A stretch of 64,000 bases of DNA from Tricholomella constricta (taxonomy: Eukaryota; Basidiomycota; Agaricomycetes; Agaricales; Lyophyllaceae), in contig JAACJP010000065.1 in NCBI GenBank assembly GCA_013368375.1, positions 1 to 64,000 of the forward strand. The letters are read 5' to 3'. The notes beneath the pieces were generated by a model that saw only the letters and a program-made list of their open reading frames with translations, was not told the DNA's origin and made no database searches. The stretch's first letter is position 1, and each line of letters begins with the position of its first letter. The translations under genes and the position numbers were made by a program. This document shows, one piece after another, positions 11,515-23,112 of this stretch.

Positions 11515-12821
11515 AGAGCACTGCGCACTTTTGGGTTGGGGCGCGGTGACGCGCCAATTATGCTCGATTTGGTGTTTACAAATTCAAGACTTCTCTTACC
11601 CTAGATGAAGGGTGGGTCAACGTGAAACTTCCTCCCAGGATTTTGTTATTGACCCTCCTTCTCTGGGTAAGCTGTCAAGTTCTCATCCTCAGGGAGATTT
11701 GTTGTTGACCGCTTCGCATAGCTGTGTTGCGCCGGGTGCCCAGTATTTTTTCGTGTCCCTCCCTCCCATACCCTCAAACATACATGCACTACTGGCTCAA
11801 TGCTGTTCTGATTGCATTGCTTTTCTTGTATCACAACTTCAGCATTACCTCGATACGAAAAATACATTAAAGTCAGGTCAGCTATTGGCTGGCGTGATTG
11901 CCGCTGAGCTGCTGATCTGATTCCCTAATCCAATTCCTCCAAGTCCGAAAAGCCTGAGGACCCAAGATGCTGCATTGGACGAGTTTCTCACAATGTGGAT
12001 TTTGTCAAGTCCACTTTTCCCATCACGTGCTGCATTTGTTGCGTAGATCCTGCACTGCCACATTCGAGCATGCGCACTCTCGTCTGGCCACTGCTCGATT
12101 TGCTAAACAATTGAGCTCATTGTCTCCATTGTGGACTGCCTAACCTCCGGGCAGATCCCATTTTACCGGTTGGCCATGTCTTCAAAAGGATAGTGCTGCC
12201 TTGGCCATGCCTTGTAAAGGACGGCGCTGCTGAGGTGGCCTGAGGAGCTCCTCATTGTCCTCTATAATGTGCTATATATAAAGGTGTCACAGTCACCATT
12301 ACATATACATAGGTCTCACTTTACTTACATATTCATTGTTTCCTGCTGTACTTACTCTCGGTTGAATCGACACATTCATTGTTGCTAAACTATGCTTCTG
12401 CTAAATTCTAACTCTCAAGCCTTGACCTAACAAATGGCCTCAAAAAACAGACCCCTTGTTCGCCATGTCCACCCTATCCATCCCCACCACCTGCAACCGC
12501 AAAGACTGTACTGCACCCACTGACACATTAGTATGCCATGGCTTGGGAAACCTGGATAACCGTGGTCAGTACTATGTGAAGGTGCATTTGTTTCAGTTGA
12601 TCTGTGATAGTTCCTATTAACAATCAGTCATGTAGTGTACTGCACAAATCTCTCACTTTGTTTGATGGTGTGATAAGAGGCCGCACATTAATCTTGGTCC
12701 CCGTCAACCTCTAAACTCAATCCAAAGTATCATTACCAAATACCTGCCTATCACGCCAGTCAACACGATACCTTGGAAGGATCCAGAGACTCTATTGCCA
12801 CCACCTATTCCCTCTCTGTAT
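11515..12821. other. Mostly non-coding; short zinc-ribbon-like fragment near 12.46 kb
   Basis: A promoter-like stretch with TATATATAAAGG at about 12272-12283 precedes CTAACA near 12426 and resembles the 3' part of an LTR, but no matching 5' end was found. Immediately downstream, plus-strand 12463-12570 encodes a segment with TCNRKDCTAPTD and CHGLGNLDNRGQYYVK, reminiscent of a GRF-type zinc finger, broken soon after. Nothing else is supportable. Confidence 0.3.
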
Positions 12822-12901
12822 CACTGCAGGCATGAGCCCATTTAGGCATGAGACATATGGTGTAATTATTATGTAGTTATTTATAATATGACCAAAAAAT
12901 T
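12822..12901 (+). repeat. 80-bp fragment of the long-TIR element end
   Basis: It starts CACTGCAGGCATGAGCCC and closely matches the terminal 80 bp of the element ends at 39045 and 42310/42554, including the GACATATGGTGTAATTATTA core. It is an isolated terminus with no partner nearby. Confidence 0.75.
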
Positions 12902-13394
12902 CAGTATGCGCCGAGTCGAAGTACCGCTTCACATAGTCCTTGGCGACTTTGGGCTTGTGAAGGATTATGGGAGGCGGCCCACATTCAAAGATAATGCGCC
13001 ACCCTAGCAAACTGACGTTCGCTACTCAAGAACGCTGCAGCTCATTACTCGAGTCGCTACCTGAGGCATTCGTGGATAGTTGGAATTGTTTTGGCGTGGA
13101 CAGGTAGGGAGCCAGTACTAGGAGGTCTTTACACTCCCCCACCTATTCTGATCAGAATCCTATCGGACTCCTAGGAATTCCTAGGACCATCCTAGGACTC
13201 TGATCAGACCAGCTGCATAGGACTTTATCAAGAGAATCCACTCATTTGGACCAGTCCGAGTCCTATCTAGTCCGATCAGAATCTGTCAGACTGTCAGATC
13301 GGACTCGGACTCCGATAGGATTCTGACACGGAATAATCCGACGGAACTTTCAGACATCCTAGGACAGTCCGCCAACATTTTCATTTTTCGTGAA

Positions 13395-13490
13395 AAATAA
13401 TTGCAGCAGCAAGGATTGAACCCTTGGTTTGCAACATGCGCCGTTGGAACATAACAGGGTTGACCATTAGGCCATTGAGCCCATTGGACA
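13395..13490 (-). repeat. tRNA-like (SINE-head-like) segment
   Basis: On the minus strand an A-box-like TGGCCTAATGG (13464-13474) and a B-box-like GGTTCAATCC (13413-13422) are properly ordered, with a short T-arm-like stem (AAGG/CCTT). The acceptor stem does not pair, so it is not a functional tRNA gene; a tRNA-derived SINE head is the likely origin. Confidence 0.4.
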
Positions 13491-13552
13491 TGTATCCACA
13501 GTGTGCACCATGTTGTCAGATGATGCACGTGCTTGAGGCATGTCTCGGCTTA

Positions 13553-15005
13553 TGCTAGACCACCACCATCACCACTATCAGCTGCCATGGCCCGGACGAC
13601 AACAGCGACCACGACCATGCCGCCACGCCATTCGACACAACGACGAGGAAGAAGGGAAGCAGGGGAACACAGACAAGGGCAGACCCCAGTTGGGGAGAGC
13701 CGCATGGTGTGTGTGTCGCTGCGCCTGCCACTGCCGCGTTTCAACACCACTACCAGTTGCCGACGACCGCCACCACCACCAACTGCAGCAGCCCGACGAC
13801 GACGGTGGCTGCCACATGCTGCTATCAAGTGCCGCAGCCTGACCACACGAGGACGAGGACGACAACACCACGAGGATGACAACATGACGAGGACGACAAC
13901 ATGACAAGGATGATGGCTCTACCACCACCACCAACATAACGAGGACGACGGCCACTACCTGACAATGGCACCACCACCACCACCACCACGACACCACAAC
14001 GACGAGCACCTCGACACCACCACCACCACCACCACCACACCATGACGATGACGGCCACCACCACCTCAACGACAATGATGGCCACCAGTACCACACCACC
14101 AGCACACCACCACCACCACCACCACCACCACCACAACCGACGGCACAACGACGACAACACCACAACAACGGCGACGGCACAATGACGATGACACCACGAC
14201 AATGACAACAACGACAACGACAACAACGACAACAACGACACGACGATGACGACGACAATGACACCACCACAACCACACCACAACGACGGCGACGGCGTCG
14301 ACGGCACCACCACAACCACACCACAACGGCGGCGACGGCGTCAACGGCACCACCACACCACCACCACCCCACCACCACATGACAACGGTGACGGCATCGA
14401 CGGCACGACGACACCAAGACCACGACCACCACCCCACCACTACACGACAACGGCGACAGCGACGGTGGCAACAGTACAACGGCACCATCACCACCACAAC
14501 GGCGATGGCGACAGCATCAGACCACGACCACGACCCCACCACCACTACCACCGCACCACCAGCACGACGACCCCACTACCATCAGCACCACCATGCGACA
14601 ACGGCCACCAGCACCACGCCGGACGGCCACCAGCACCAGCACCAACACCACCACGGCCACCACACCACCACCACGACAACAACAATGACAGCGACACGAC
14701 GACAACGATAACGACACGACGACGATGATGATGACACCACAACTACACCACCACCACCACTACTGCAGCACCAGCACCACGACGACGGCCACAGCACCAC
14801 GACAGCCGCCACACCCCCACGACGGCCGTGACACCGCCAACCACACCACCACCACCGCCACCCATAGCACGACGACTGCCCACAGCACACGACAATGATG
14901 GCCACTACACGACCACGACCACAACTAACAACGGCCACCACACCACACCACGGATGATGACGATGACACCACCACCATGCCGGCTACACCACCACCACCA
15001 CCACT
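13553..15005. repeat. 1.45-kb CAC/ACG-type low-complexity tract
   Basis: Nearly continuous degenerate trinucleotide repeats (CAC, CCA, ACG, ACA). Long open frames on both strands (His/Thr-rich or Val/Trp/Cys-rich) are composition artefacts and are not annotated as genes. Confidence 0.9.
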
Positions 15006-15469
15006 ATGTGAGGACGGTATGAATGGGGGGGTTTAGAGTTAGAGTGTCAGGTGCTGCGGGCATGAGTATATAGGACATACATGGATTGTTGTTTCTACTT
15101 AATTTGAAACAATAAGCCACTTTTTTTTAATTGAAACTGTACTACAAGTTGAAATGAAAGAGTTCTGACTTCATAAGGTTATTGTATAGACAAAATTTCA
15201 TAAGTTAAAATACATAGTCCTATCAGAGTCTTACGGAGTCCGATCGCACTTCATAAGCTTATTTTGTAGACAGAACTAAAGAAGTTGATGATGTACAGTA
15301 GTCAGATCGGAGTCCTAGGATGGTCTTAGGATGGTCCTAGGAGTCTGATCAGAGTCCTCGGAGTCCGATCGGAATAGGTGGGGGAGTGTAAAGTACTGCA
15401 TACCGCGGTGTTTCAAAAGGACATAGTGGCAAGGCTTGTGATGAATATGCTTCAATTGTCAAGTGTAAA

Positions 15470-16100
15470 CTATTTTGCCCTCTTTCCCTTCTTAGCTTTG
15501 GGTTTTGGCCTCTCCTTTCCCTTTCCCTTTTTGTCTATGTTGTTACCTGACTGTGGACCATCGATTTGGGAACGCAGATTACTGAAGGCATTGTGTGCCG
15601 CGGCCACACTTTCAAGCTTTGCAACTCTGCCAAATAAAGCTGGCGCGATGCCGCGGCATATGTTCCACCATATTGCTGTTGGTATGCCAGGACCTCTGCA
15701 TGAAGTTGCAATGCCTCAAGGCCAGTCAAGGGCTGTAAGTAAATCAGTATGCATTCAAAGCAGTTCATTTGAAACCCACTGGATCAGGCGGCACCATGAT
15801 ATTAGCAGTGCCTAACAAATGGCACTTGCCCTCTGTGTGTGGTAAGGGCTAAAATGCAAAATTCAGAGTGATGTGCAGAAAGAAAGGCTTTCAATTGCAC
15901 TCACCCCGGCAGGAAAGGTTGAGTCCATTGGCTGGACCATGAGTGCACGTTCTGTTACAGGCACAAGGAACTTTGGCACCAGATAATCCCCATCTTTAAT
16001 GGCAATGACAGAATAGCCAATGGGAGGTGCCGCGGTGCTGGACTGCACAACACGGGAGGAATTAGCACTGCGGTGTCCTTCAGAGGCTTCGTTGTTCATA
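15470..16100 (-). pseudogene. Module X gene 0: small protein of a KDZ-associated cargo block
   Basis: Start ATG at 16100. Exon 1 ends with YLVPKFLVPVTERALMV...TFPAG. A middle exon near 15790-15810 ends with MVPPDP at a GT donor, and the last exon begins LTGLEALQLHAEVLAYQQQ. The last exon aligns with module Y gene 0 (LTQREILGLHAEIKAFQQL; shared blocks LHAE, RQL.L and IDGP). Relative to Y, one base is missing after LYLAE, shifting the frame; beyond it the correct frame continues VAKLES..AHNAFSNLRSQIDGP to a Lys-rich tail ending at 15470. It is divergently arranged with gene 1. Function unknown; predicted mainly helical. Confidence 0.55.
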
Positions 16101-16300
16101 ATGGGGGAGTTGATTGATTTTTGAAGACCTAGATCAAGCATTTTATGTGAATTTGTTTGATCGATCGATTGATGAGATAAGGTCATGTGGACTGATGTTG
16201 AAAAAATTTTCACCCTCTCTCTCTGCTCCCAACCACAACTTTCCCCGCACACCGCGCACCCTCTTCAACCCGATCACCTTTGATCATTAAGTAAACTTTG

Positions 16301-18599
16301 ATGGATTCTTAGGCCATTCAAACCACCCTCGCTGCGACTGACTGGAGGCTCCTCAAGGCCATAAAAACTGGGATGCGCGACGAGTTCGTCGCCATTTACA
16401 AGGACTCAGTAAGCATTGCTTTAATGATTAATTGTTTTTGTTTTTGTTTTTGTTTTTTTGAATTATTGAGTGATCAGAAGGACTTCTACATACGCGTCTC
16501 TGGGATACAAGACCCAAAAATCATCAAGCTATTCAACAGCTCGTTCTTTGGGCTCACGTTCAAGCTGCTTCAAAAGGTCTCTCGTGAGTCTGAGAAGTTT
16601 GCAGAGCACCTCGCCGTGTACCGGAAGCAGGTTGCGGAGTTCAAGAAACGGGTCACCGCGGTGGAGGAGAAGGAGACCAGGGGTGAGGGGTCATCAAAGG
16701 TCCAGCGGGGACCACGGCAAGCCTTGTTGCTGATGACATTGTCGCAAAGAAGTTGGCCAAAAGGAAGGCCGAAGCAGAAAAGGACGCGGCCGCGGCAAGG
16801 AAGGCCGCGGTGAGGGAGCAGGAAGAGAAGAGGGTGAGGGAGCAGGAAGAGAAGAGGGTGAGGGAACAGGAAGAGAAGAGGGCGAGCAAGAAGGCAAAAA
16901 GGGAACTGGAGGCACGGAAGAGAGAGGAGGCTGCGGCGGCACAGAAAGAAGTGGAGGAGGCCGCGGCGCGCAAAAGGGAGGAGACGAGGAAAAGAGGGGA
17001 GGCCAGAAAAAAAAAAAGAGAGGAGGAGGCCGCAGTGCGGAAGAGAGCGGAGGAGGAGGAGGCCGCAGCGCGGAAGAGAGAGGAGGAGGCCGCGGCCGCA
17101 GTGGCAAAGGCCCGCGCTCCCAAACCCAAGGCCACCAAGAAGGACAAGGGTAAGCAAAAGGCACCTGCACCCCCTCACACCCCTCACAAGATGACCATCA
17201 CAGTGGGGGAGCCCATCCACTCATCGACTGCGGCCTCCTTCACGGCACTGGGAGCAGAAAGTGGTGGGGACTACATGGAGATTGACTCGGATGCTGACCC
17301 CACCGGTGTCCGCGCACAAGCCCCCCCACCTTCAATCCAGCCCTCTACCATCCACCCTGCAGTGCCTGTGTTTGCTTCAATCAAGAATGCAGGAAGCAAG
17401 CATCCTCAGCCACGGCATGTCAAGCTTGCAGTGACAAGAAGAGGCACTGCACATATGGTCCCTTGAGGAAGAAGGCAGCTGGCACTTCCAGAGTGGTGGG
17501 TGATGAGGTCCCGGTGGCTGGGCCCAGCAAACCAAGTAAGTGTAAAATTTGTATTTCAGTTTCAAAGCTAATTAAGAGTAGGGAAAGATAGAGGTGCATC
17601 TCGCAAGGCCGCGGCCCCCACTCCTGGTGCACCCACTGCTCCCCCCACCGCGGCCCCTATTCCTCCCGTCACCGCGGTGGCCCTGGCCCCTCATGCTGCG
17701 GTAAACGATGATGAAATGTCTTCCACCATCAGGTCAATCAAGGGGACAGTGCGTGAGCTGGAAGACTTTGCCGACGCCATGGATGAGGACACCGCAAACC
17801 TCCGTTCTGAGGTCACTGCCCAGGAGGCCAAGATTGAGCAGCTGGAGCAAGGGAGGGAGGGCCACTCTGAGGCTCTCAGGAAGATGTCTCGACGAGTTGG
17901 AGTGTTGACAGAGGCAGTCCGCCAGATGTCAGCATCTATTGCGGTTCTGACAGACCGAGTGGACTGCATGGAGGGTCGGGTGTTTAGGAAGAGGGTGATG
18001 CAGGAGGCAAGTGAGTCCGAGGGTGAGTCCCCCCCCAACAATGTCGATGCCGCGGCGGCAGATGGCCAAGAAGAGCCTCAGGAGTGCCCGCCCCCCGCTG
18101 ACAATGTCAATGCCGCCGCGGCAGATGGCCAAGAAGAGCCACTTGGTGCCGGGGGGTCCAACGACTTCCACGCTGCGGCGGGCACCATGGATATCGACAC
18201 CGCGGTGGAGCCCACGGACATGCATGCCGCGGCTGCCTCCGAGTCCCTGCCCTCCACACCGCCCCCCCCCCACCACCACCATCACCGTCGCCACCGCCAC
18301 CACCACCGTCACCGTCACCGTCGCCTTCACCATTGCCATTGGTAGACAGCCCTTTGCCACCCACCCTCAGAGTCACTTCACCAACCTCGGAGACGGCGTC
18401 CTCTGATGAACACCTTGCTGTTCCTGCACAACCCCGCTCACGGTCACGGAGCCGCACCCCAGCACCGGCACCTCTTGATGAAGATGGTGAGCCCCTTCAC
18501 CGGACATGCAGCAAGGCCCCCACCAGCACGGACAGTGAAAAGCGGAAGGCAGGTGACAATTTGAATGATGCCGCGGCAAAAAAACCGCGCCTGAGTTGA
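16301..18599 (+). pseudogene. Module X gene 1: coiled-coil / Cys-cluster protein
   Basis: ATG at 16301 is followed by an in-frame TAG three codons later, then an N-terminal helical domain (AIQTTLAATDWRLLKAIKTG, donor at 16409; next exon from 16478, KDFYIRVSGIQDPK). Further in lie a Glu/Arg/Lys coiled coil (16750-17110) with 24-bp tandem repeats of REQEEKRV at about 16810-16880, and a Cys cluster (ACQACSDKKRHCTYG, about 17430-17465). An intron at about 17535-17600 leads into a second coiled coil (17700-17990), then a Pro/Ala/Asp-rich tail ending KKPRLS. Frames slip near 16700, 17370 and at a C-run near 18265, so it is a decayed copy. Domain order equals that of module Y gene 1. A nucleic-acid-binding role is an inference from the Cys cluster and basic tail. 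Confidence 0.55.
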
Positions 18600-18634
18600 A
18601 CACTCCGCGGACGCCTTTTTTTACATTCATTTTT

Positions 18635-19284
18635 GACATAAGCACTTTCTTGGCGTGTATACAATAGCTATTCTACATATATCAGTTACAATTGTAGATG
18701 GGAAAAAGCTACTAACCAGAGCTACACTGTACATAAATTAGTTACATGTGTGGATAATGAAAAATCCTTTCAAGATCATCATGTTAAAGGAAGAAAATGT
18801 GAATGACTGGTGTGTGGATGCCACAGCACCTGCAATGATAATGCCGCGGCACATGGTTTTGCTTGAAGACTTTCACTGTGGTGTTAGATAAATGTCACCC
18901 CGCGTTGAAGATGCCGCTGCGTAAGCATTGTTTCACCTGAACACCACAGATACATTTCCGACATAAGCACTTTCTTGGCGTGTATACAATAGCTATTCTA
19001 CATATATCAGTTACAATTGTAGATGGGAAAAAGCTACTAACCAGAGCTACACTGTACATAAATTAGTTACATGTGTGGATAATGAAAAATCCTTTCAAGA
19101 TCATCATGTTAAAGGAAGAAAATGTGAATGACTGGTGTGTGGATGCCACAGCACCTGCAATGATAATGCCGCGGCACATGGTTTTGCTTGAAGACTTTCA
19201 CTGTGGTGTTAGATAAATGTCACCCCGCGTTGAAGATACCGCTGCATAAGCATTGTTTCACCTGAACACCACAGATACATTTCC
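18635..19284. repeat. Perfectly registered 325-bp tandem duplication
   Basis: Unit 1 is 18635-18959 and unit 2 is 18960-19284; only a handful of substitutions separate them. It sits in the convergent gap between the ends of module X genes 1 and 2 and carries a CCGCGG site in each copy. Confidence 0.9.
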
Positions 19285-20633
19285 TATGTTCAGAATTAAT
19301 AAGGATCACATGCTCTGGAAGGTATTTATGTATAGATACTTGTAATTCAGACCACAGGCTTCTCCTTTAACGTCTATGTTTATCAGCTGCTTTGACTTAT
19401 GTCGACCTTGTTGCTCTGGGCCTTGTTGCCGCGGGCTTTGCTGCTGCGGTACGTGCTGCCGCGGACTGCGTTGCTGCCCTTGATGTGGATGCCATGGCCT
19501 CCTGCTGCCTTGTCGATCTCCTATTTGACCCCTCTAGAATCTGCTGCGCCTCATCTAAAAGCCTCTGATTGCTCCTTGACTTCTTAGCTCCTTCCGTATG
19601 AGCTTCATCTCTTCTTCGCTTTTGTGATGCCGGTGTAGTGCTGGATAGTTGAGGGGTTGGAGACCTTGATGCTGAAGGTTCATTTATGGGTGTGGGGGGA
19701 TTATCCTGCTTCAATAGCTCTAGTGCAGTCTCAGGCACGCGGTACTTTGGTGGTCCATCTGCAGGACCATTGATTGGGTATTGTCCTGCAAAGCCACAGG
19801 CCATGAGCTTGCGCATGATATCATCGTCTACAAGTACACTTTGGACTTGAGGAGTGTCCTTGTGTGCTGCATTGCAATTAGGCTCCTGGTTGTGGTGCCC
19901 AGACATGCCGTGGTCTACCCCAACAGTCATATCCTCATCTGGTGACATTTCGCCGCGGCCTCGACTGCCGCGGTCCGCACTGGTGTTTGGGCTGGTGTTA
20001 GCTGACTGTGATCTGGGATTGCCTGCAGTCTCATCTGGTGGCTGTTGTGGAAATTCTGTCGCTGGTTCCATTTCGCCGCGGCCTGGACTGCCGCGGTCCG
20101 CTCCGGTGTTTTGGCTGGCTGCCTCAGTGGTAGGTGGCTCTTGTGATCTGGGACTGCCTGCTTCAGTGTTAGGTGGGTTTTGTGACAACAGTCCACCTTG
20201 CTGAACTGGTGCAACTGGATGTCCGTTTCCCATGTTGACAGCTTGCTCGGGCAATGGAGGCATAGATGTCAACCCTTCCAACAAAGGGTCAATGTGCATC
20301 CTTTGTTTATCTTTCCTCTTCTTCTTCCTGATTGCCTTTTTTCGTTCTGCATGGCCTCCAAATCCTTTCGTTCTCCATATACTGCTGCAAGCCTCTCCTT
20401 CTTGGTGTTCAGGTAAGAGGACCACCAGAATGCAGAAGAATGGCCATATTCCTCCTGGCGCTGGTAGCAAAAGTCAAGGAGCGATTGTAATTCCTTGAAT
20501 CGAATGTTGCGTGGATCACAAATTCTCAGTCCCGCGGGAAGATATTCCGCGGCAATAAATTTGGCGCAATTTGCCTCCACAGCCTTGAATGGTGTCGATT
20601 TTTTTGTACGGCTGGAGGCAAGCACTAAAGGAG

Positions 20634-22780
20634 TATGTCAGAGACTCTTTTTTTTTTTTTTTTCTTTTTTTTGAAATCCATATTTATACCCCGGCGCCCG
20701 GTCGCAGTCCGGCTGGTGTGTAGTACATGTGATATATCTAGAGTGACAGTAGTGGTGTTGCATGTAACGTGTGCATCTCGATATGCAGGCCGCTCGGAAG
20801 AGTCCCGCGTGGAGGCAGAATCTGCCAAATAGCGAGGGTGTGCTCGCTGAGAGGTTCCAAGTCGTAGAAGGACCCCTCCACCTTGGCAGTGGGGCTAGCT
20901 TAGCCCTCCCGAGGGAAGGTACCACAGGAATGACCCCGAGGCCCCCTTCTGATGGTTAGGTACCAATCAGTTGAGTAGCCCGGCGCCTTGTTGCTGGTCG
21001 GCAAATACCAGTCCAGCAGCAATTGCTTCGTCTCGCCTTAGCAAGCGGAATAATTCAGGTACCCAGATGAGATCTTCTGGGTGTGCTGGTTGATCGTGCA
21101 GGCCTTCGTCAGGCTGCATGCGATGTGCTAATCTGCGGTGATGCACCTCACGGCCATTGCGGTTACGCGCAGGCTGGTCTGGTGGTTTACGCTTTGGTCT
21201 GGCCTTGGGAAAGGGTGGAGGTGGATTTTCGCTTGGGAAAGCAAAGGTCCGTGGGTTAGCCTCGAGGAATTCGAGGTAATTCTTATGTTCGAGGCGCGCC
21301 GGGGGCCGGCGCTTCCTCGTGTATTTGGGACATTGGTCCAGGATGTGGGCTCTGGTTTCGAGCCCGCCGTTGCGACAGGAGCAGTTCACCTCCTCAGAAA
21401 GGTTAAACCGCCTCTGGTATTCGCCAATAGGGGCGTGATTGAGGATGCTACGAGACATCCGAGCAGTGTGGGCATTTGACTTGCCCATTACTTTAAGCCA
21501 TGGGCTACCATCAAGGTGTGATGGTGCTATTGGCTTGCCTTTCCTCTTTGTTCGAAGGAATGATCTGCCGCTGTATTCAGGCTGCTGGAATAGACGAGTC
21601 CATTCCTTCAGCATCTGTTCAACAGTGCGTTTGCGCGCATAATCTAGTGATGTGCGTGAGCGAGGTCCTTGTGGCACTTTCAGCTGTGTAGCAGCCTCAT
21701 GCGACGAGAAGTGGATATCCCACCGCAAACGGCTTGGGACGTGGATGAATTGCACATGGCGGTCTGGATGGTCAGACAACCAAGTACGAAGTTTGGAGCA
21801 GATTGCAATCGAATGCATCTGACCTGAATGTAGACTGGCATCCAAAGCCCACTTAATGGCCTTGGTTGAGTCCGAGAAGACCAGAATTCTGTCCGAGTCT
21901 GGTCGTTGAAGTGCTTTGCCTACAGCCATTGCGATGGCTGCAAGTTCAGCATCGTCTGAGGTAGCTTTGCCAGCCACCTGCCGGGATACACTGGGACCTA
22001 CGTCCCCGTGGATGAGGGTGCAGGCAATAATTGCCTGGAGTCGATTGTCAGTGGGGACCGAGGCGTCCGCTGCAACCATGACGGTTCGCGGATCCAGGCC
22101 TCCCTCAGTGCGAAGCGCATCCAAGTGGTTGCGTCGATCAGCTAGGGCCTCTTTATCCCGGGGGATGTCAAGGTCATAGGTGATTTGGGCTCCAAACAAG
22201 TCGGAAACCCGTTGCCCTGGTGTGGCCTCCTCGTGGAGGGGGTCCATGGGCTCATTGACAACAGAGGCGTTAGCCTCCGCGTCCATCACAGAAGATTTAA
22301 CTCGCTTCTGTAATGAGGGTGCCATACTTGATATGGCGCAGGGGTGGAATTCCTCCCCTCTGAACAGACCATGCCGCGTACTCATGAGAGAGAGTGTTGG
22401 ATGGGTGTTCAGGAGTGTACGAGTCCAGGCGAAAGAGCGATCGACCAGTTTCTTGATGTGCAGATGGACAGGTGGTAAGCCTGCAAGGGTTTCCACCCCT
22501 CCACCAGGAGATGTGCGAAATGCACCAAGTATCCAGAGCGCCGCCTTGCGTTGCATCTGGGCGAGTGACTTCATAACCATTTTGTTACGAGCGCCTTTAT
22601 ATGTCTATAACCTGCACCCGTACGTGGCCAAGGGCAGCACACAGGTGCGGTAAAGGAGACGTTTTTGAGAGGGGGTGATCCCCCGCGATGAGTTGCCAAG
22701 CATCACCATGGCTTTCACCGTGGTGAGTGACTTGGTAGCGTAGTATTTGACATGGTCTTTGAATGTTATGTCAGAGAGTC
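20634..22780 (-). mobile_element. LINE copy L2, 5'-truncated, with 14-bp target duplication
   Basis: Body 22766-20648 on the minus strand. TATGTCAGAGACTC at 20634-20647 and TATGTCAGAGAGTC at 22767-22780 are target-site duplications differing at one base. The poly(A) tail appears as T-runs from 20648. The 5' end lies within the C-terminal part of the reverse transcriptase. It landed in the intron of module X gene 2, between donor 22805 and acceptor 20625. Confidence 0.92.
20967..22766 (-). pseudogene. LINE L2 ORF2 fragment: RT C-terminus + RNase H + zinc motif
   Basis: The long frame 22580-20967 (537 codons) follows a short upstream part (KDHVKYYATKSLTTVKAMVM) separated by one stop near 22600. 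RNase H signatures are in order: VAADAS (first Asp), DDAELAAIAMAVG (Glu), LVFSDSTKAIKWALD (second Asp) and the terminal His/Asp region. A zinc-knuckle-like CSCRNGGLETRAHILDQC follows, then a Lys/Arg/Pro-rich tail. The same tail recurs at 61291-61635. It would act in target-primed reverse transcription, but lacks endonuclease and the catalytic RT core. Confidence 0.85.
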
Positions 22781-23112
22781 AACACAACAATGGACAACAA
22801 CATACTGTAATGGTAATTCAGATAGTAATGTATGATCATTTCAAGATCTTTGTGAGTTTTTGGAGTGTCATCCGGAGATGGTAAGATCGGAAAACCGTCC
22901 TCATGTATCTTCATTTGGATGTTGGGCTGCGCGGCCTCGAGAGGGTTTAGGGGGATGGGGTCAAGTGACTGCTGTACAGAAAGCACATAATCCAGGAGCT
23001 TGACTTTGCAGTCTTGAATCAAGGTAGGAAAGGTTTCTGTAAACTTCTTATACACGGCGCCCATGTTGTTAGCAATTTTGTCATGATTACGCCGCGGAAC
23101 GTCAGGCCGCGG

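Larger units (their letters stand above)
13127..15393. mobile_element. 2.27-kb non-autonomous TIR element
   Basis: The left end CTTTACACTCCCCCACCTAT (13127 on) and the right end, reading GGTGGGGGAGTGTAAAG up to 15393, are inverted repeats of each other for more than 20 bp. The similarity continues as imperfect copies of GGAGTCCGATCGGA, TCCTAGGA and TCTGATCAGA inside both ends (13150-13330 and 15210-15380). No transposase is encoded. The interior holds a tRNA-like segment and a long simple-sequence block. No convincing target duplication was found. Superfamily not assigned; hAT-like subterminal repeat density is one possibility. Confidence 0.7.
19397..23112 (-). pseudogene. Module X gene 2: long cargo protein, intron invaded by a LINE
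   Basis: Minus strand, 5' end lost at the junction near 23112. Exon 23112-22806 encodes HDKIANNMGAVYKKFTETFP, KLLDYVLSVQQSLDP and DGFPILPSPDD, ending at a GTATGT donor. The next exon starts at 20624 (LASSRTKKSTPFKAVEANC, AAEYLPAGLRICDPRNIRF). After a frame slip in an A-run near 20350 it continues as DPLLEGLTSMPPLPEQ, a long Pro/Thr/Gln-rich region and INGPADGPPKYRVPETALEL. It closes with a basic Ala/Thr/Arg tail ending at 19397. Each block has a counterpart in module Y (AEYVPADIRIQDPRNLRL, INGPGEGLPQYMVPATAMQL). The intron, 20625-22805, holds a 2.1-kb LINE. Function unknown. Confidence 0.6.

Noticed and set aside
13395..13490. Functional tRNA gene
   Set aside because: A and B boxes are present, but the acceptor stem does not pair and it lies inside a TIR element.
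13550..14950. Long open frames (up to 297 codons) rich in Val/Trp/Cys or His/Thr
   Set aside because: They lie in a simple-sequence tract open in several frames on both strands; composition artefact.
16570..17220. Minus-strand Leu/Ser/Pro frames opposite the module X coiled coil
   Set aside because: Same artefact as above; opposite strand of GAG/GCG repeats.
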